Positions 1 to 7,427 of a stretch of 18,193 nt of DNA are shown one piece after another (position 1 is the stretch's first letter; the number at the start of each line of letters is the position of its first letter). The DNA is taken from assembly GCA_027356675.1 (NCBI GenBank), contig DAHVXO010000205.1:1-18193 (forward strand), read 5' to 3'. Below the pieces are notes generated by a model, which was not told the DNA's origin, did not search any database, and worked only from the letters and a program-made list of their open reading frames with translations. The stretch is from Symbiobacteriaceae bacterium (GTDB lineage Bacteria > Bacillota_E > Symbiobacteriia > Symbiobacteriales > Symbiobacteriaceae). The translations under genes and the position numbers were made by a program.

Positions 1-967
1 TGAGTACGTACGGCAGGGTCGAGCCCGTGAGCGCCAGGGTCGAGGTTCGGGAGACAGCACCCGGCATATTAGTCACGCAGTAGTGCACGACGCCCTCTTC
101 GATATAGGTCGGATTCTGGTGGGTCGTCGGCCGGGAGGTCTCGGAGCAGCCGCCCTGGTCGATGGCGATGTCGACGAAGGCCGCACCCGGCAGCATGCTC
201 TTGACCATCTCACGGGTGAGCACCTTCGGGGCGCGGGCGCCGGGGATCAGAACGGCACCAACCACGAGATCAGCATCGCGCACGGCCTCGGCAAGGTTAC
301 CGGGGCTGGAGAAGACGACCGAGGCCTGGCCCCAGAACAGATCATCCAGCACCCGCACCCGGTCGGGGTTGACTTCGAGAATGGTCACGTGGGCGCCCAC
401 GCCGACGGCCATGCGCGCAGCCTGCAGGCCGGCGGTGCCGCCGCCGATCACAACGACCTTACCCGCCGCCACACCGGGGGATCCCGAGAGCAGCGTACCA
501 CGGCCACCCATCGCCTTCTCAAGGCAGCGGGCACCGGCTTGCAACGCAAAGCGTCCGGCGATCTCACTCATGGGCTGCAGCAAAGGCAGGCGGTAGCCGT
601 CGGGGCTCACGGTCTCATACGCGATGCCGATGACCCCACGCTCCATCAGGGCCCGGGTGACGGCGGGTTCAGCGGCGAGGTGCAGATAGGTGAAAAGGAC
701 CTGGCCCCGCCGGAGCAGCGGGAACTCCGCCTCCTGGGGCTCCTTAACCTTGACGATCATATCAGCGGCCGCGAAGACACCGGCTGCGGTCGGGACGATC
801 TCGCCACCGGCCAGCATGTACTGGGCATCGAAGAACCCTGCGCCGTCGCCGGCACCCTGCTCAATGAGCACGCGATGACCGGCCTGGGTCAGAGACTGGC
901 AGCCACTGGGCGTCAACGCAACCCGGTTCTCAAAGATCTTGATCTCCTTCGGCACGCCTACGATCAT
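1..967 (-). CDS. ald: alanine dehydrogenase (3' end cut by window)
   Basis: NAD-dependent oxidative deamination of L-alanine to pyruvate and ammonia, a cytosolic catabolic enzyme. The first 322 residues are visible; the family is about 370 long, so only the C-terminal tail lies outside. The protein starts [10 protein letters not shown] with the usual N-terminal substrate domain. Lys75 (in VKVKEP), His96 (in TYLHLA) and Asp270 (in DIAIDQGG) fall exactly at the family's catalytic and substrate-binding positions. A Rossmann glycine motif (IGGGTAG, about 174-180) binds NAD. The ATG at 967 is preceded by a purine-rich GGGGGAGAG ribosome binding site. No stop is met before the window edge. It is divergent from a PucR-type regulator, the arrangement seen for ald and adeR in Bacillus. 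Identity is very secure. Confidence 0.96.
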   Translation of the reverse strand, partial: MIVGVPKEIKIFENRVALTPSGCQSLTQAGHRVLIEQGAGDGAGFFDAQYMLAGGEIVPTAAGVFAAADMIVKVKEPQEAEFPLLRRGQVLFTYLHLAAEPAVTRALMERGVIGIAYETVSPDGYRLPLLQPMSEIAGRFALQAGARCLEKAMGGRGTLLSGSPGVAAGKVVVIGGGTAGLQAARMAVGVGAHVTILEVNPDRVRVLDDLFWGQASVVFSSPGNLAEAVRDADLVVGAVLIPGARAPKVLTREMVKSMLPGAAFVDIAIDQGGCSETSRPTTHQNPTYIEEGVVHYCVTNMPGAVSRTSTLALTGSTLPYVL

Positions 968-983
968 GGTCTCTCCCCCTGAA

Positions 984-993
984 TTTAGCTAAA
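984..993. promoter_or_regulatory. perfect palindrome TTTAGCTAAA upstream of ald
   Basis: A 10-bp perfect palindrome sits 17 bp upstream of the ald start codon, just before its ribosome binding site. The 7-base core TAGCTAA recurs at 1041-1047 in the same intergenic space. A position just downstream of the proposed ald transcription start suits a repressor or roadblock site. The role is inferred. Confidence 0.4.
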
Positions 994-1004
994 CCCTTGC
1001 TCCC

Positions 1005-1034
1005 ATTGTCTCGTGCGGGAGAAGGACTTGACAA
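1005..1034 (-). promoter_or_regulatory. candidate ald promoter
   Basis: On the minus strand TTGTCA (1034-1029, 5 of 6 to the -35 consensus) and GACAAT (1010-1005, 4 of 6 to the -10 consensus) are 18 bp apart. Transcription would start near 998, leaving a leader of about 30 nt that contains the TTTAGCTAAA palindrome. Prediction by eye only. Confidence 0.4.
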
Positions 1035-1055
1035 TTGACATAGCTAATCATGTTT

Positions 1056-1074
1056 ACTTGACAGTTTGTAAAGT
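1056..1074. promoter_or_regulatory. inverted repeat, likely operator between ald and pucR-type gene
   Basis: ACTTGACA (1056-1063), GTT, then TGTAAAGT (1067-1074) form an inverted repeat matching at 7 of 8 positions. The left half ACTTGACA also occurs at 1026-1033, exactly 30 bp upstream, about three helical turns. This fits cooperative binding by the divergently encoded PucR-type regulator to two sites, one of which overlaps the proposed ald -35 box. The binding protein is an inference. Confidence 0.45.
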
Positions 1075-1095
1075 CACCTGCTCGGGGGGATGCGC

Positions 1096-2244
1096 ATGGT
1101 CACGGTTCAAGAGGTCCTGCTCCTGCCGGTGCTGCGGGGAGCCCAGGTGGTCGCGGGCCGGCGCGGGCTTCAGGCACCGGTACGCTGGTGCCATGTAGCA
1201 GAGGTGCTGGATATCGCGCGGCTCCTATCCGGGGGTGAACTCCTGCTGACCACCGGCCTGGCCTTGGATGTGGCACCGGCCCGCCAGGCCGCCTATATCG
1301 CCGATCTGCATGCCTCTGGCGTCGCTGGGTTGATGCTGGAGTTGAACCGGCCATTTCACACGGTCCCGCAGGCGCTGGTTGATGCGGCCGAGGGCGCCGG
1401 TCTGCCCCTGATCAGCCTCCCGTTCGACACCAAGTTCGTGCAGGTGACTGAAGCCGTGCACAGGCTGGTCCTGGGGCGGCAACCCGGGTCCCGCGACGCC
1501 GAACCGGCCAGTGCGGGTGAAGACGAGCAACTCCTGGCCGATCTCTGGGCCGAGCGGACCGGCGACGTGGGCACACTGAGGCGACGGCTCGCGGAGACTG
1601 GGCGCCGGCTTCCGGATCCGGCCTGGGCGGCGGTCCTGGTGGTGGACAGCAAGGCGCCGCCTGCGACTGTCCGGGCCGCCGCGGCGGAGTTGGGGGCGCG
1701 CACATGGGTCTATGGCGTACTGGGTGGTGAGGGACACCTGCTGGCCTTTGCCGCAGACCCCACTCCCCTGGCAGGGCGACTACGCACCCTGGCGCTGGGG
1801 CTCCCCTGGCCCACAGGCGTGAGTCGGGGCTTCGCGGACCCGGCCGCCGCCCCCCGGGCACTGGCTGAGGCGCAACAGACCATGCGGCTGCGTCGGATCC
1901 GCCCCACCCTGGACCCCCTGTCAGCCGAGATTGGCGTCTACCGCCTGGCCTTTGGCGGGGGCAACCTCGACCTGCAGGGGTTTGTCACCGAATGGCTGGG
2001 GCCGCTGATCCAGTATGACCGGATCCACAAGAGTGATCTGTGTGAGACCCTGCGCCTCCTCCTCGACGACCAGCTTGTAATGAACGTCGTCGCCGGGCGC
2101 CTGCATATTACCCGGCAGGGTCTCTATTACCGGGAGCAGCGGATTGCCGAGGTCCTGGGGCGCGACCTTGGTCACGTGGAGGTCCGCCTGTCCCTTTCGG
2201 TGGCCCTCCGCTTCTGGGATGTCCTGACAAGTGAGCAGGGGTAG
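1096..2244 (+). CDS. PucR-family transcriptional regulator (AdeR-like)
   Basis: A 382-residue DNA-binding regulator. The N-terminal 120 residues (MVTVQEVLLLPVLRGAQVV onward, with LLSGGELLLTTG) match the PucR N-terminal ligand-sensing domain. The C-terminal 70 residues (SDLCETLRLLLDD, then HITRQGLYYREQRI) match the PucR-type helix-turn-helix. The middle is a poorly conserved linker domain. ATG 1096 is preferred to ATG 1090: it gives the usual family N-terminus and places GGGGGG (1084-1089) 6 nt upstream, whereas 1090 would abut it. The gene is divergent from alanine dehydrogenase. In Bacillus subtilis the PucR-type AdeR is encoded beside ald and activates it, so the same role is likely. A purine-catabolism regulator is the alternative, but no purine gene is nearby. 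Confidence 0.85.
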   Translation: MVTVQEVLLLPVLRGAQVVAGRRGLQAPVRWCHVAEVLDIARLLSGGELLLTTGLALDVAPARQAAYIADLHASGVAGLMLELNRPFHTVPQALVDAAEGAGLPLISLPFDTKFVQVTEAVHRLVLGRQPGSRDAEPASAGEDEQLLADLWAERTGDVGTLRRRLAETGRRLPDPAWAAVLVVDSKAPPATVRAAAAELGARTWVYGVLGGEGHLLAFAADPTPLAGRLRTLALGLPWPTGVSRGFADPAAAPRALAEAQQTMRLRRIRPTLDPLSAEIGVYRLAFGGGNLDLQGFVTEWLGPLIQYDRIHKSDLCETLRLLLDDQLVMNVVAGRLHITRQGLYYREQRIAEVLGRDLGHVEVRLSLSVALRFWDVLTSEQG

Positions 2245-2380
2245 ACTGCAGTGTCAGTGCCGGTTTAGTTCTGGCGGCCTTGTAGAGGGGATCACGGTCA
2301 ACGCCGTCTGCTCGGGGCCGACCTGGATGTCAACGGCGGGATGCTGATGGTGTAGCTTTGCGAGAAGGAACGGGCTCTTC

Positions 2381-2426
2381 ACCGGGGAATTTCCCGTGGT
2401 AGGGAGTCCGATTCGTTTCGTACGAA
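2381..2426 (+). promoter_or_regulatory. palindromes in the leader of the M3 peptidase gene
   Basis: The 194 bp between the regulator and the peptidase gene hold an imperfect palindrome centred at about 2390 (GGGGAATTTCCC core) and a perfect 10-bp palindrome TTCGTACGAA at 2417-2426. The latter overlaps the AAGGA ribosome binding site (2425-2429) of the GTG start at 2439. They could be operator or translation-control sites. I found no convincing -35/-10 pair here. Confidence 0.3.
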
Positions 2427-2438
2427 GGATGATAGACT

Positions 2439-4247
2439 GTGAAGACTCGCCCTGCTCGCAGTGAAGTACCGATTGAGCAAACATGGGACCTGACGCCGCT
2501 GTACCCCACCGTCGCCCACTGGGAGTCCGACATCGCCATTGTCGAAGCCGAGGCGGCTCAGATGGACACCTATCGGGGTCGTCTGGGCACCGATGGCGCC
2601 ACGCTGCTCGCCTGTCTGCTGGCCCGAGACGTTCTCGGGGAGCGACTGCTCAAGGTGACCCGGTATGCCTCGAACCGCCTGGCTGTCGAGGGCAGCGCGC
2701 CGGAGCCCCAGGGGCTGAACGCCCGCGCCGGTGCCCTGAACGCAAAGGTGCAAGGGGCGCTGGCGTTTGTTGCTTCGGAAGTACCCGCGATTCCCGATGA
2801 GACCTTCGCCGCTTTCCTGGCGGCCGCACCGGGCCTTGCGGCCTACCGTCAGCATCTAGAGTCGCTCAGGGCGACCCGCGCCCACATGCTAGCACCCGAG
2901 ACCGAGACCGTCTTGGCGGCGTTGGGGCAGCCCCTGGATGCGCCCCACCTGATCCATCTGGCAATCACGGGGGCCGACATGCGTTTCCCGCCGATCCAGG
3001 ACGCCGACGGCGAGAGTGTGGCGATGTCCGTCGCCCGCTACGGCCGCCTGGCTTCCTCCCCTGACCGAGAGGTGCGGCGGCGTGCCTACGAATCCCTGGC
3101 AGCCGGCTACGATGGGCACAAGACCGCCCTCGCAACTGCACTGGCCAACCACGTCAACAAGTCGGTGACCATGGCGCGCCTGCGCGGGTATGGCTCGGCC
3201 CTGGAGGCCGCGCTGGCCCTATCCAAGGTGCCCGTGAGCGTCTACGACAACGTACTGGACACCATCTTCCATGGGGCGGCCCCCCACGTCCGCCGTTACG
3301 CCCGCCTGCGCCAGCGGGTGCTTGGGCTCGATCGGGTGATGCGGTACGACATGACCGCTCCCCTGGATCCCGGATACGACGCCACGCTTTCATATGCCGA
3401 TGGCGTCGCGGTAATCAAGGCGGGACTGGCACCTCTGGGACCAGAGTACGCGGCGATCCTGGACCAGGCAGTCGCCGAGCGCTGGATCGACCGGGCCGAC
3501 AACGAGGGAAAGTCTCACGGGGCGTTCAACTCCGGCATCTACGGCTGGCATCCGGTGATCATGATGACCTGGCAGGATAAGGCGCGGGATACCTTCACCC
3601 TGGCCCATGAGCTGGGCCACTGCGGCCACCGCGTACTCTCCATGCGGAGCCAAAACTTCACCAACAGCGGCCTGATCAACACTGGCCGGTTCTTTCTGGA
3701 GGCGCCCTCCACCACCAACGAGGCGCTGCTCGGACAGCACCTGCTCGCCACTACAACCGATGTCCGCAAGCGCCGGTACATCATCGAGGCTTTCCTGGGG
3801 ACGTTCATGCACAACATGGTGACGCACCTGCTGGAGGCGGCCTTCGAGCGGCGGGTCTTCGCCGTGGCCGAGGCGGGCAAGCCTGTGACGCTCAAGGTCC
3901 TCACCGCCCTCCAGGGCGAAGTCATGGCGGAGTTCTACGGCGATGCAGTCGTGGTCACCGACGCAGACCGCCTGACCTGGGAGACCGTCCCGCATTTCTA
4001 CATGGGGTTCTACCCGCTGGTCTACGCGGCGGGGCTATCCGCCGGGTGCGCCGTGGCCGAAGCGATCACGCGGGAGGGGGAGCCCGCCGTGCAGCGCTGG
4101 CTCCAGACCCTCAGGGCCGGGTCCACGCTTGATCCGCTGGACCTCTACATGTTGGCGGGGGTGGATATGGGCGGGCCTGAGCCTATCGCGGAGGGTGTAG
4201 CCGTGTTCGGGCGGCTGGTGGCGGAACTCGAAGCGTCTTACGAATAG
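2439..4247 (+). CDS. pepF: oligoendopeptidase F-like M3 metallopeptidase
   Basis: A 602-residue cytosolic zinc endopeptidase that degrades short peptides. The length is typical of PepF (about 600). The zinc motif HELGH is at residues 390-394, in FTLAHELGHCGH, and Glu421 in FLEAPSTTNE is the expected third zinc ligand of the M3 family. The N-terminal half (EQTWDLTPLYPTVAHWE onward) is the helical PepF N-domain. The start is GTG at 2439, with AAGGA 9 nt upstream; no in-frame ATG gives the conserved N-terminus. No signal peptide is seen. The gene appears monocistronic, with a hairpin terminator beginning 14 nt after the stop. Substrate preference cannot be read from the sequence. Confidence 0.93.
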   Translation: MKTRPARSEVPIEQTWDLTPLYPTVAHWESDIAIVEAEAAQMDTYRGRLGTDGATLLACLLARDVLGERLLKVTRYASNRLAVEGSAPEPQGLNARAGALNAKVQGALAFVASEVPAIPDETFAAFLAAAPGLAAYRQHLESLRATRAHMLAPETETVLAALGQPLDAPHLIHLAITGADMRFPPIQDADGESVAMSVARYGRLASSPDREVRRRAYESLAAGYDGHKTALATALANHVNKSVTMARLRGYGSALEAALALSKVPVSVYDNVLDTIFHGAAPHVRRYARLRQRVLGLDRVMRYDMTAPLDPGYDATLSYADGVAVIKAGLAPLGPEYAAILDQAVAERWIDRADNEGKSHGAFNSGIYGWHPVIMMTWQDKARDTFTLAHELGHCGHRVLSMRSQNFTNSGLINTGRFFLEAPSTTNEALLGQHLLATTTDVRKRRYIIEAFLGTFMHNMVTHLLEAAFERRVFAVAEAGKPVTLKVLTALQGEVMAEFYGDAVVVTDADRLTWETVPHFYMGFYPLVYAAGLSAGCAVAEAITREGEPAVQRWLQTLRAGSTLDPLDLYMLAGVDMGGPEPIAEGVAVFGRLVAELEASYE

Positions 4248-4261
4248 GTGGACTGCGCGCG

Positions 4262-4289
4262 AGCACCCGGCGGATGGTCGCCGGGTGCT
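4262..4289 (+). terminator. terminator hairpin after pepF
   Basis: AGCACCCGGCG (4262-4272) and CGCCGGGTGCT (4279-4289) form an 11-bp perfect stem with a 6-nt loop. Only a weak T-rich tail (TTGCGGTTT) follows. It begins 14 nt after the pepF stop. Confidence 0.75.
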
Positions 4290-4295
4290 TGCGGT

Positions 4296-4856
4296 TTAGT
4301 GGTGGGGCATCGGCAGCCGCCAATCCAGATGCACGGCCGCCTCTGCACCTCCCTTGGGTCGGGCGATCAGGATGCGCGCAATTAGCAGCCGCAGCACATG
4401 CTGTCGCTCACCGCACTCCAGTACCGTTCAGGGATCTAGTTGGGCGTGCCAGGCCGCGGCCTGCGCCGGGTCCACTCGTTCGGCCGCTGCCGCGGCGTGC
4501 TCCTGCTGGGCCCGGTCCATCTGGGCAAGCGCCGCCGTCCGCTCAGCCCGCCCCTCGGCCGCCAGTTCCATGTACGCCAAGGCTGAGAGCTTGCCCGCGT
4601 CGCGGGCCGCGCTCTCTTGGGCACGGTCCGAGTCGGATTCCAGCAAATCTGCCGAAAAGGGCCCATGCAGCGGGAATAGCTCCCTCGCCCTTGCCAGCAC
4701 CCATTCATCGAGGACAGATGCCTTGATGGATCGGGAGGCACAGCGCATGGGCCCCGCCGTCCGCCCTGAATCCCAACCCAGGCATGGCCGCATTCGCACC
4801 GGAGCAGCCAGGACGGTGGATAGTTCACGCTGGATGTGGTCGGCGGTGAGGGTCAT
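4296..4856 (-). pseudogene. decayed C-terminal part of a large serine recombinase
   Basis: Three pieces of one family can be read on the minus strand. In one frame (about 4828-4750) SWLLRCECGHAWVG looks like the first half of the zinc ribbon of large serine recombinases. After a frameshift near 4748, RCASRSIKASVLDEWV supplies the second zinc-ribbon cysteine and the helix that follows, running into a long Ala/Glu/Gln-rich region typical of the recombinase coiled coil. That frame meets TGA at 4430-4428 and then continues in the same frame with ERQHVLRLLIARILI and LDWRLP, ending at TAA 4298-4296, which looks like the family's C-terminus. The catalytic serine domain is missing. One caveat: the second frame is open back to an ATG at 4856 with AAGGAG 8 nt upstream, so a 142-residue protein could still be made. 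Confidence 0.65.
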
Positions 4857-4885
4857 CGATCTGTCTCCTTCGCCCAGTCTTACAG

Positions 4886-4912
4886 CTCCTCTCCCCTTTA
4901 GGCGGAGAGGGG
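4886..4912 (+). repeat. hairpin with short T tract, terminator-like
   Basis: CCTCTCC (4888-4894) pairs with GGAGAGG (4904-4910), extended by one outer pair and two inner CC/GG pairs around a TTTA loop. CATTTTCC follows on the plus strand. It could be a weak plus-strand terminator, or a leader hairpin upstream of the recombinase remnant on the minus strand. Confidence 0.35.
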
Positions 4913-5375
4913 GCATTTTCCTTCACGCGTGCCGTTGGTTGTGCCGCCTGCAACCCCGGCGTGTCCGAACCCTTTTGCTCCCCGCTGAGTTGAGGCAGAA
5001 GACTGGGAGTGCGTTTCTGTATCTCCTCGTCATCCGTCAACATAACCCCGACCGTCGCTCAACCACGGGTGCAGAAAAGGGCCGGCGTTTTCCACTATAC
5101 GTACCAAGATCGCGACCCGATGAGCAGGGGCTCTGGCCGACTTGGCCGGGGCCCGTTCGTATTGAAGCATGCACCCACACCCCGAGTGTGTCGGATCCGA
5201 TTCGCCTGGGGTTGGATAGCCCTCCAGTCCGTCTGCGATCGGTTTTCCATGCCACTGGCATCCGCTACCCATACCATTGGATTCAGTTGGATGGGACTCC
5301 CTGCGACCTCCCGGTTTTACCCCACTACGGTCCCGTAAGTCCCCCATCTGGACCCAATGCCTCAGCAATGGAGTT

Positions 5376-5394
5376 CCCACGGATGTCCCGTGGG
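5376..5394. repeat. 7-bp inverted repeat in gene-free region
   Basis: CCCACGG (5376-5382) and CCGTGGG (5388-5394) form a perfect 7-bp stem with a 5-nt loop. It is one of several small stems in the gene-free stretch; another is ATGCC/GGCAT at 5249-5261. Confidence 0.4.
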
Positions 5395-5706
5395 TATCGG
5401 GTGAGGAACCCCTGCAACTCCCGTCAGCTTCCCGTGAGTTTGGAATGGGGTTGCCATGCGGTTCGATGAGCCGCCCAAAGGCAGTCCGTGCGCCTGTACG
5501 GAGGTGGGGTGCGATTGGAATCGGTTTGGTCGAAGCGCACACGCCTCCCGCGGGTTAGCGTGGTCCGCCTGATGGTCTCCCGTGAGACTGCCAGGCTTCC
5601 CCCGTGCTGCCCCCATGCAATTCCCACTCGAACTCGATATGACCTCACCGCTTCCGCACTCGTGGGGCTTCTCAGGCACCGTCGGATGGACCAGTGGTTG
5701 CAAGTG

Positions 5707-5727
5707 CGTCCAAGGCCTTGTTGGACG
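5707..5727. repeat. hairpin CGTCCAA/TTGGACG
   Basis: CGTCCAA (5707-5713) and TTGGACG (5721-5727) make a 7-bp stem with a 7-nt loop. It lies just before the AT-rich segment that precedes the next promoter. It could end upstream transcription, though no T tract follows. Confidence 0.35.
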
Positions 5728-5759
5728 AAAGCTTCACCCAGTCGGCCTCTTTTGGTGCG

Positions 5760-5817
5760 AATGAATTTATATTATTTTCCATTACTTCTTGACACGCCCA
5801 TATCCAGATGTTACCAT
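5760..5817 (+). promoter_or_regulatory. strong sigma-A-type promoter with AT-rich upstream element
   Basis: A perfect TTGACA (5789-5794) is followed after 17 bp by TACCAT (5812-5817, 4 of 6 to TATAAT). The 28 bp upstream of the -35 are almost all A/T, unlike the GC-rich surroundings, as in an UP element. Transcription would begin near 5824 and give a leader of about 38 nt. That leader contains a small hairpin, AGGTCC-CACAA-GGACCT, and an AAAGGAGGGG ribosome binding site before ATG 5862. Confidence 0.7.
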
Positions 5818-5861
5818 ATTCCCAGAAGGTCCCACAAGGACCTGATTAAAGGAGGGGTCGA

Positions 5862-6503
5862 ATGACCAGGCGGGTAGAACCAGATCAAAAGGCTTCCGTG
5901 ATCGGTTACAACGTATTGAGCGACACTGCCGCCAGCAAGCAGGACGACTCAGAGGTCATGTACAACGACCTGTCGGCCGAATTCCTGAAGGGAAGACAGG
6001 CCGGCTCGTATGGTTGGCTTCACTCCCCCAGCAGGCTAGAACTATTCTCCCTGGCCGACCAGCGACTCACCCGTGTCAGTGATGAGCGGGGGAAGCCGGT
6101 CAAGCAGGTTGACAAGGTGCGGGCCGCCAGGACCAAGAATAGTAAGAAAATCTATTTGTACCCAGCGGAAGACGGAGACACTGATGCGATTCAGGTGAAG
6201 CGCTATGAATCAGGCGCCTTCATCAATCTGGAAAGCCTTCTGGGCCCTGCCCGGCTGACCGTCCGCTCGGGGTATCGGGAGCGGTACGCCATCGAGTTTG
6301 CAGGCAATGACAGCCCGGTTGGGAAGGCGCTGGTCATCGACCTGTCCAAGCGTCTCGAGCGGCGTGAGGAGCCAGACTCCAAGCGAACTGGGAAGACGGC
6401 CATACAGTCAAAGCAGGCCAGTGAGCCCTCCACGACCGGAGCAGGGACTGCAACCACCGCCCCAACGCCTGAGCCCGCCAAGCCCGCACCGACTGAGAAC
6501 TAA
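5862..6503 (+). CDS. unrecognised 213-residue protein with disordered C-terminus
   Basis: I recognise no family. The first 165 or so residues look like a soluble globular domain of mixed alpha/beta character. Visible stretches are VMYNDLSAEFLKG (33-45), a basic patch RAARTKNSKKIYLYP, and a probable strand-turn-helix ending GKALVIDLSKRLERREE. The last 45 residues are Pro/Thr/Ala/Ser/Lys-rich low complexity and probably disordered. There is no signal peptide, membrane segment or cysteine motif. The start is secure: AAAGGAGGGG lies just upstream of ATG, under a strong promoter. A terminator hairpin follows, so it is monocistronic. Codon use is somewhat less GC-rich than in the neighbours, and the gene lies next to recombinase debris, which suggests acquisition. 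The protein is probably well expressed; its function is unknown. Confidence 0.85.
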   Translation: MTRRVEPDQKASVIGYNVLSDTAASKQDDSEVMYNDLSAEFLKGRQAGSYGWLHSPSRLELFSLADQRLTRVSDERGKPVKQVDKVRAARTKNSKKIYLYPAEDGDTDAIQVKRYESGAFINLESLLGPARLTVRSGYRERYAIEFAGNDSPVGKALVIDLSKRLERREEPDSKRTGKTAIQSKQASEPSTTGAGTATTAPTPEPAKPAPTEN

Positions 6504-6518
6504 ACGCTGGAACCAACA

Positions 6519-6544
6519 GGGACGCAGGCTAGCTACCTGCGCCC
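6519..6544. terminator. terminator hairpin between convergent genes
   Basis: GGG-A-CGCAGG (6519-6528), a 7-nt loop and CCTGCGCCC (6536-6544) form a stem with one bulge. On the plus strand TCTTCTCTT follows. It lies between the stop of the 213-residue protein gene and the stop of the LytTR regulator and may serve both strands. Confidence 0.7.
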
Positions 6545-6561
6545 CTCTTCTCTTCCCCTCA

Positions 6562-7341
6562 TCAGTTCATCGAAAACAGTTCCTTCATTCGCTTGACGTT
6601 ACTGCGGCTCACGATCACTTCAGAGTGGTCCGTGTCCTTCATCTTCAGGAGATAGGCCCCGTTGAAGTACGGACTGATCTCCTTGACCTGGAAGATGTTG
6701 ATCAGGTAGCTCCGGTGAGAGCGGAAGAACTGTTCCGGCGGCAGCCGGTCCGTCAGTTCCTGCAGGGTAAAGCGTGTCAGCAGCCGGTCGCTATGGGTCT
6801 GCACGAAGACGTTGTAGCCTTCAGAGTAAATGTAAACAATATCAGTGAGCGGCAGGGGAATCTGCTTCTCATCCTTTTCGGTTAAGAGAAAGCTGAGGGT
6901 GGACCCCTTCTTGTCGCCCCGGACGACGACCTCCCCCCCGTCGGGCCGCTCGACTAACGGCCCCAGGCCGCCGCTCCCCACTGTCTCCCGCAGCCGCTGG
7001 ATGGTTTCCGCCAGCCGGTTGCCGTCAAAGGGCTTGAGCAGGTAGTCCACGGCGCGCATCTCAAAGGCCGGGACGGCGTAGTTCTCGTATGCTGTGACGA
7101 AGACGACCTTCGGCATGACCTCCCGGCCTTTCAACTGCTTCACCAGGTCGATGCCAGACATGCCGGGCATCTGCACATCCAGGAAAAGCACATCGTAGTC
7201 CAGGGCATCGATCAGCCGCAACGCCTCACGGGCATTGGTCGCCTCCCCGATAATCTCAACATCGGGAAAGCGGCCGAGCTGAAACCTGAGCTCCATGCGT
7301 GCCGGGTATTCGTCGTCCACGATGAGCGCCTTGAGCACCAT
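6562..7341 (-). CDS. LytTR-family response regulator
   Basis: A 259-residue cytosolic transcription regulator. The receiver domain (residues 3-120) has the acidic pair Asp9/Asp10, the phospho-acceptor Asp55 in FLDVQMPG, Thr83 and Lys103 in LLKPF. The C-terminal LytTR DNA-binding domain (about 150-255) shows YIYSEGYNVFVQT and FFRSHRSYLINI, which are typical of the family. The start is ATG 7341, with AAGGAGG 12 nt upstream, a rather long spacing. It lies 134 bp downstream of the LytS-type kinase gene in the same direction and is its evident partner. A probable extra promoter with a palindromic spacer lies in that gap, so it can be expressed apart from the kinase. Target genes are not visible. 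Confidence 0.95.
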   Translation of the reverse strand: MVLKALIVDDEYPARMELRFQLGRFPDVEIIGEATNAREALRLIDALDYDVLFLDVQMPGMSGIDLVKQLKGREVMPKVVFVTAYENYAVPAFEMRAVDYLLKPFDGNRLAETIQRLRETVGSGGLGPLVERPDGGEVVVRGDKKGSTLSFLLTEKDEKQIPLPLTDIVYIYSEGYNVFVQTHSDRLLTRFTLQELTDRLPPEQFFRSHRSYLINIFQVKEISPYFNGAYLLKMKDTDHSEVIVSRSNVKRMKELFSMN

Positions 7342-7394
7342 GAGCGCACCGATCCTCCTTCAGCCCGCGGAAACTGCCATGGTCATTTCTACCT

Positions 7395-7423
7395 ATTCTA
7401 TGCAGTTGCATGGAATTCGTAAA
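7395..7423 (-). promoter_or_regulatory. candidate internal promoter for the LytTR regulator, with operator-like spacer
   Basis: On the minus strand TTTACG (7423-7418) and TAGAAT (7400-7395, 5 of 6 to consensus) are 17 bp apart. The palindrome ATGCA-N2-TGCAT (7400-7411) occupies the spacer and touches the -10, a natural place for a regulator to block or remodel the promoter. Confidence 0.5.
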
Positions 7424-7427
7424 GTCT

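Larger units (their letters stand above)
4861..5760. other. 900-bp stretch with no convincing gene
   Basis: Short open frames exist on both strands, but none has a convincing ribosome binding site with protein-like composition, and I recognise no family. The first 200 bp may be remains of the recombinase locus. From about 5290 to 5585 the hexamer TCCCGT recurs (about 5331, 5386, 5416, 5429, 5578), mixed with small inverted repeats. This may be decayed mobile DNA or a structured non-coding region. Confidence 0.5.

Noticed and set aside
83..982. Long plus-strand open frame of 299 codons opposite ald
   Set aside because: It is the antisense shadow of alanine dehydrogenase, whose catalytic residues are all present on the other strand; no ribosome binding site and composition unlike a protein.
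4354..5469. Plus-strand open frame of 371 codons
   Set aside because: Overlaps the readable recombinase remnant on the opposite strand, has no ribosome binding site and a Ser/Arg/Pro-rich composition typical of a GC-rich shadow frame.
5466..5505. GAGCCG ... GTACGG resembling group II intron domain V
   Set aside because: The outer strands match by chance in GC-rich DNA, but the inner hairpin with its GAAA-like loop is absent, and there is no reverse transcriptase or intron boundary.
5825..5861. Leader hairpin before the 213-residue gene as a T-box or riboswitch
   Set aside because: The leader is only about 38 nt, with one 6-bp stem; there is no T-box consensus and no room for an aptamer.
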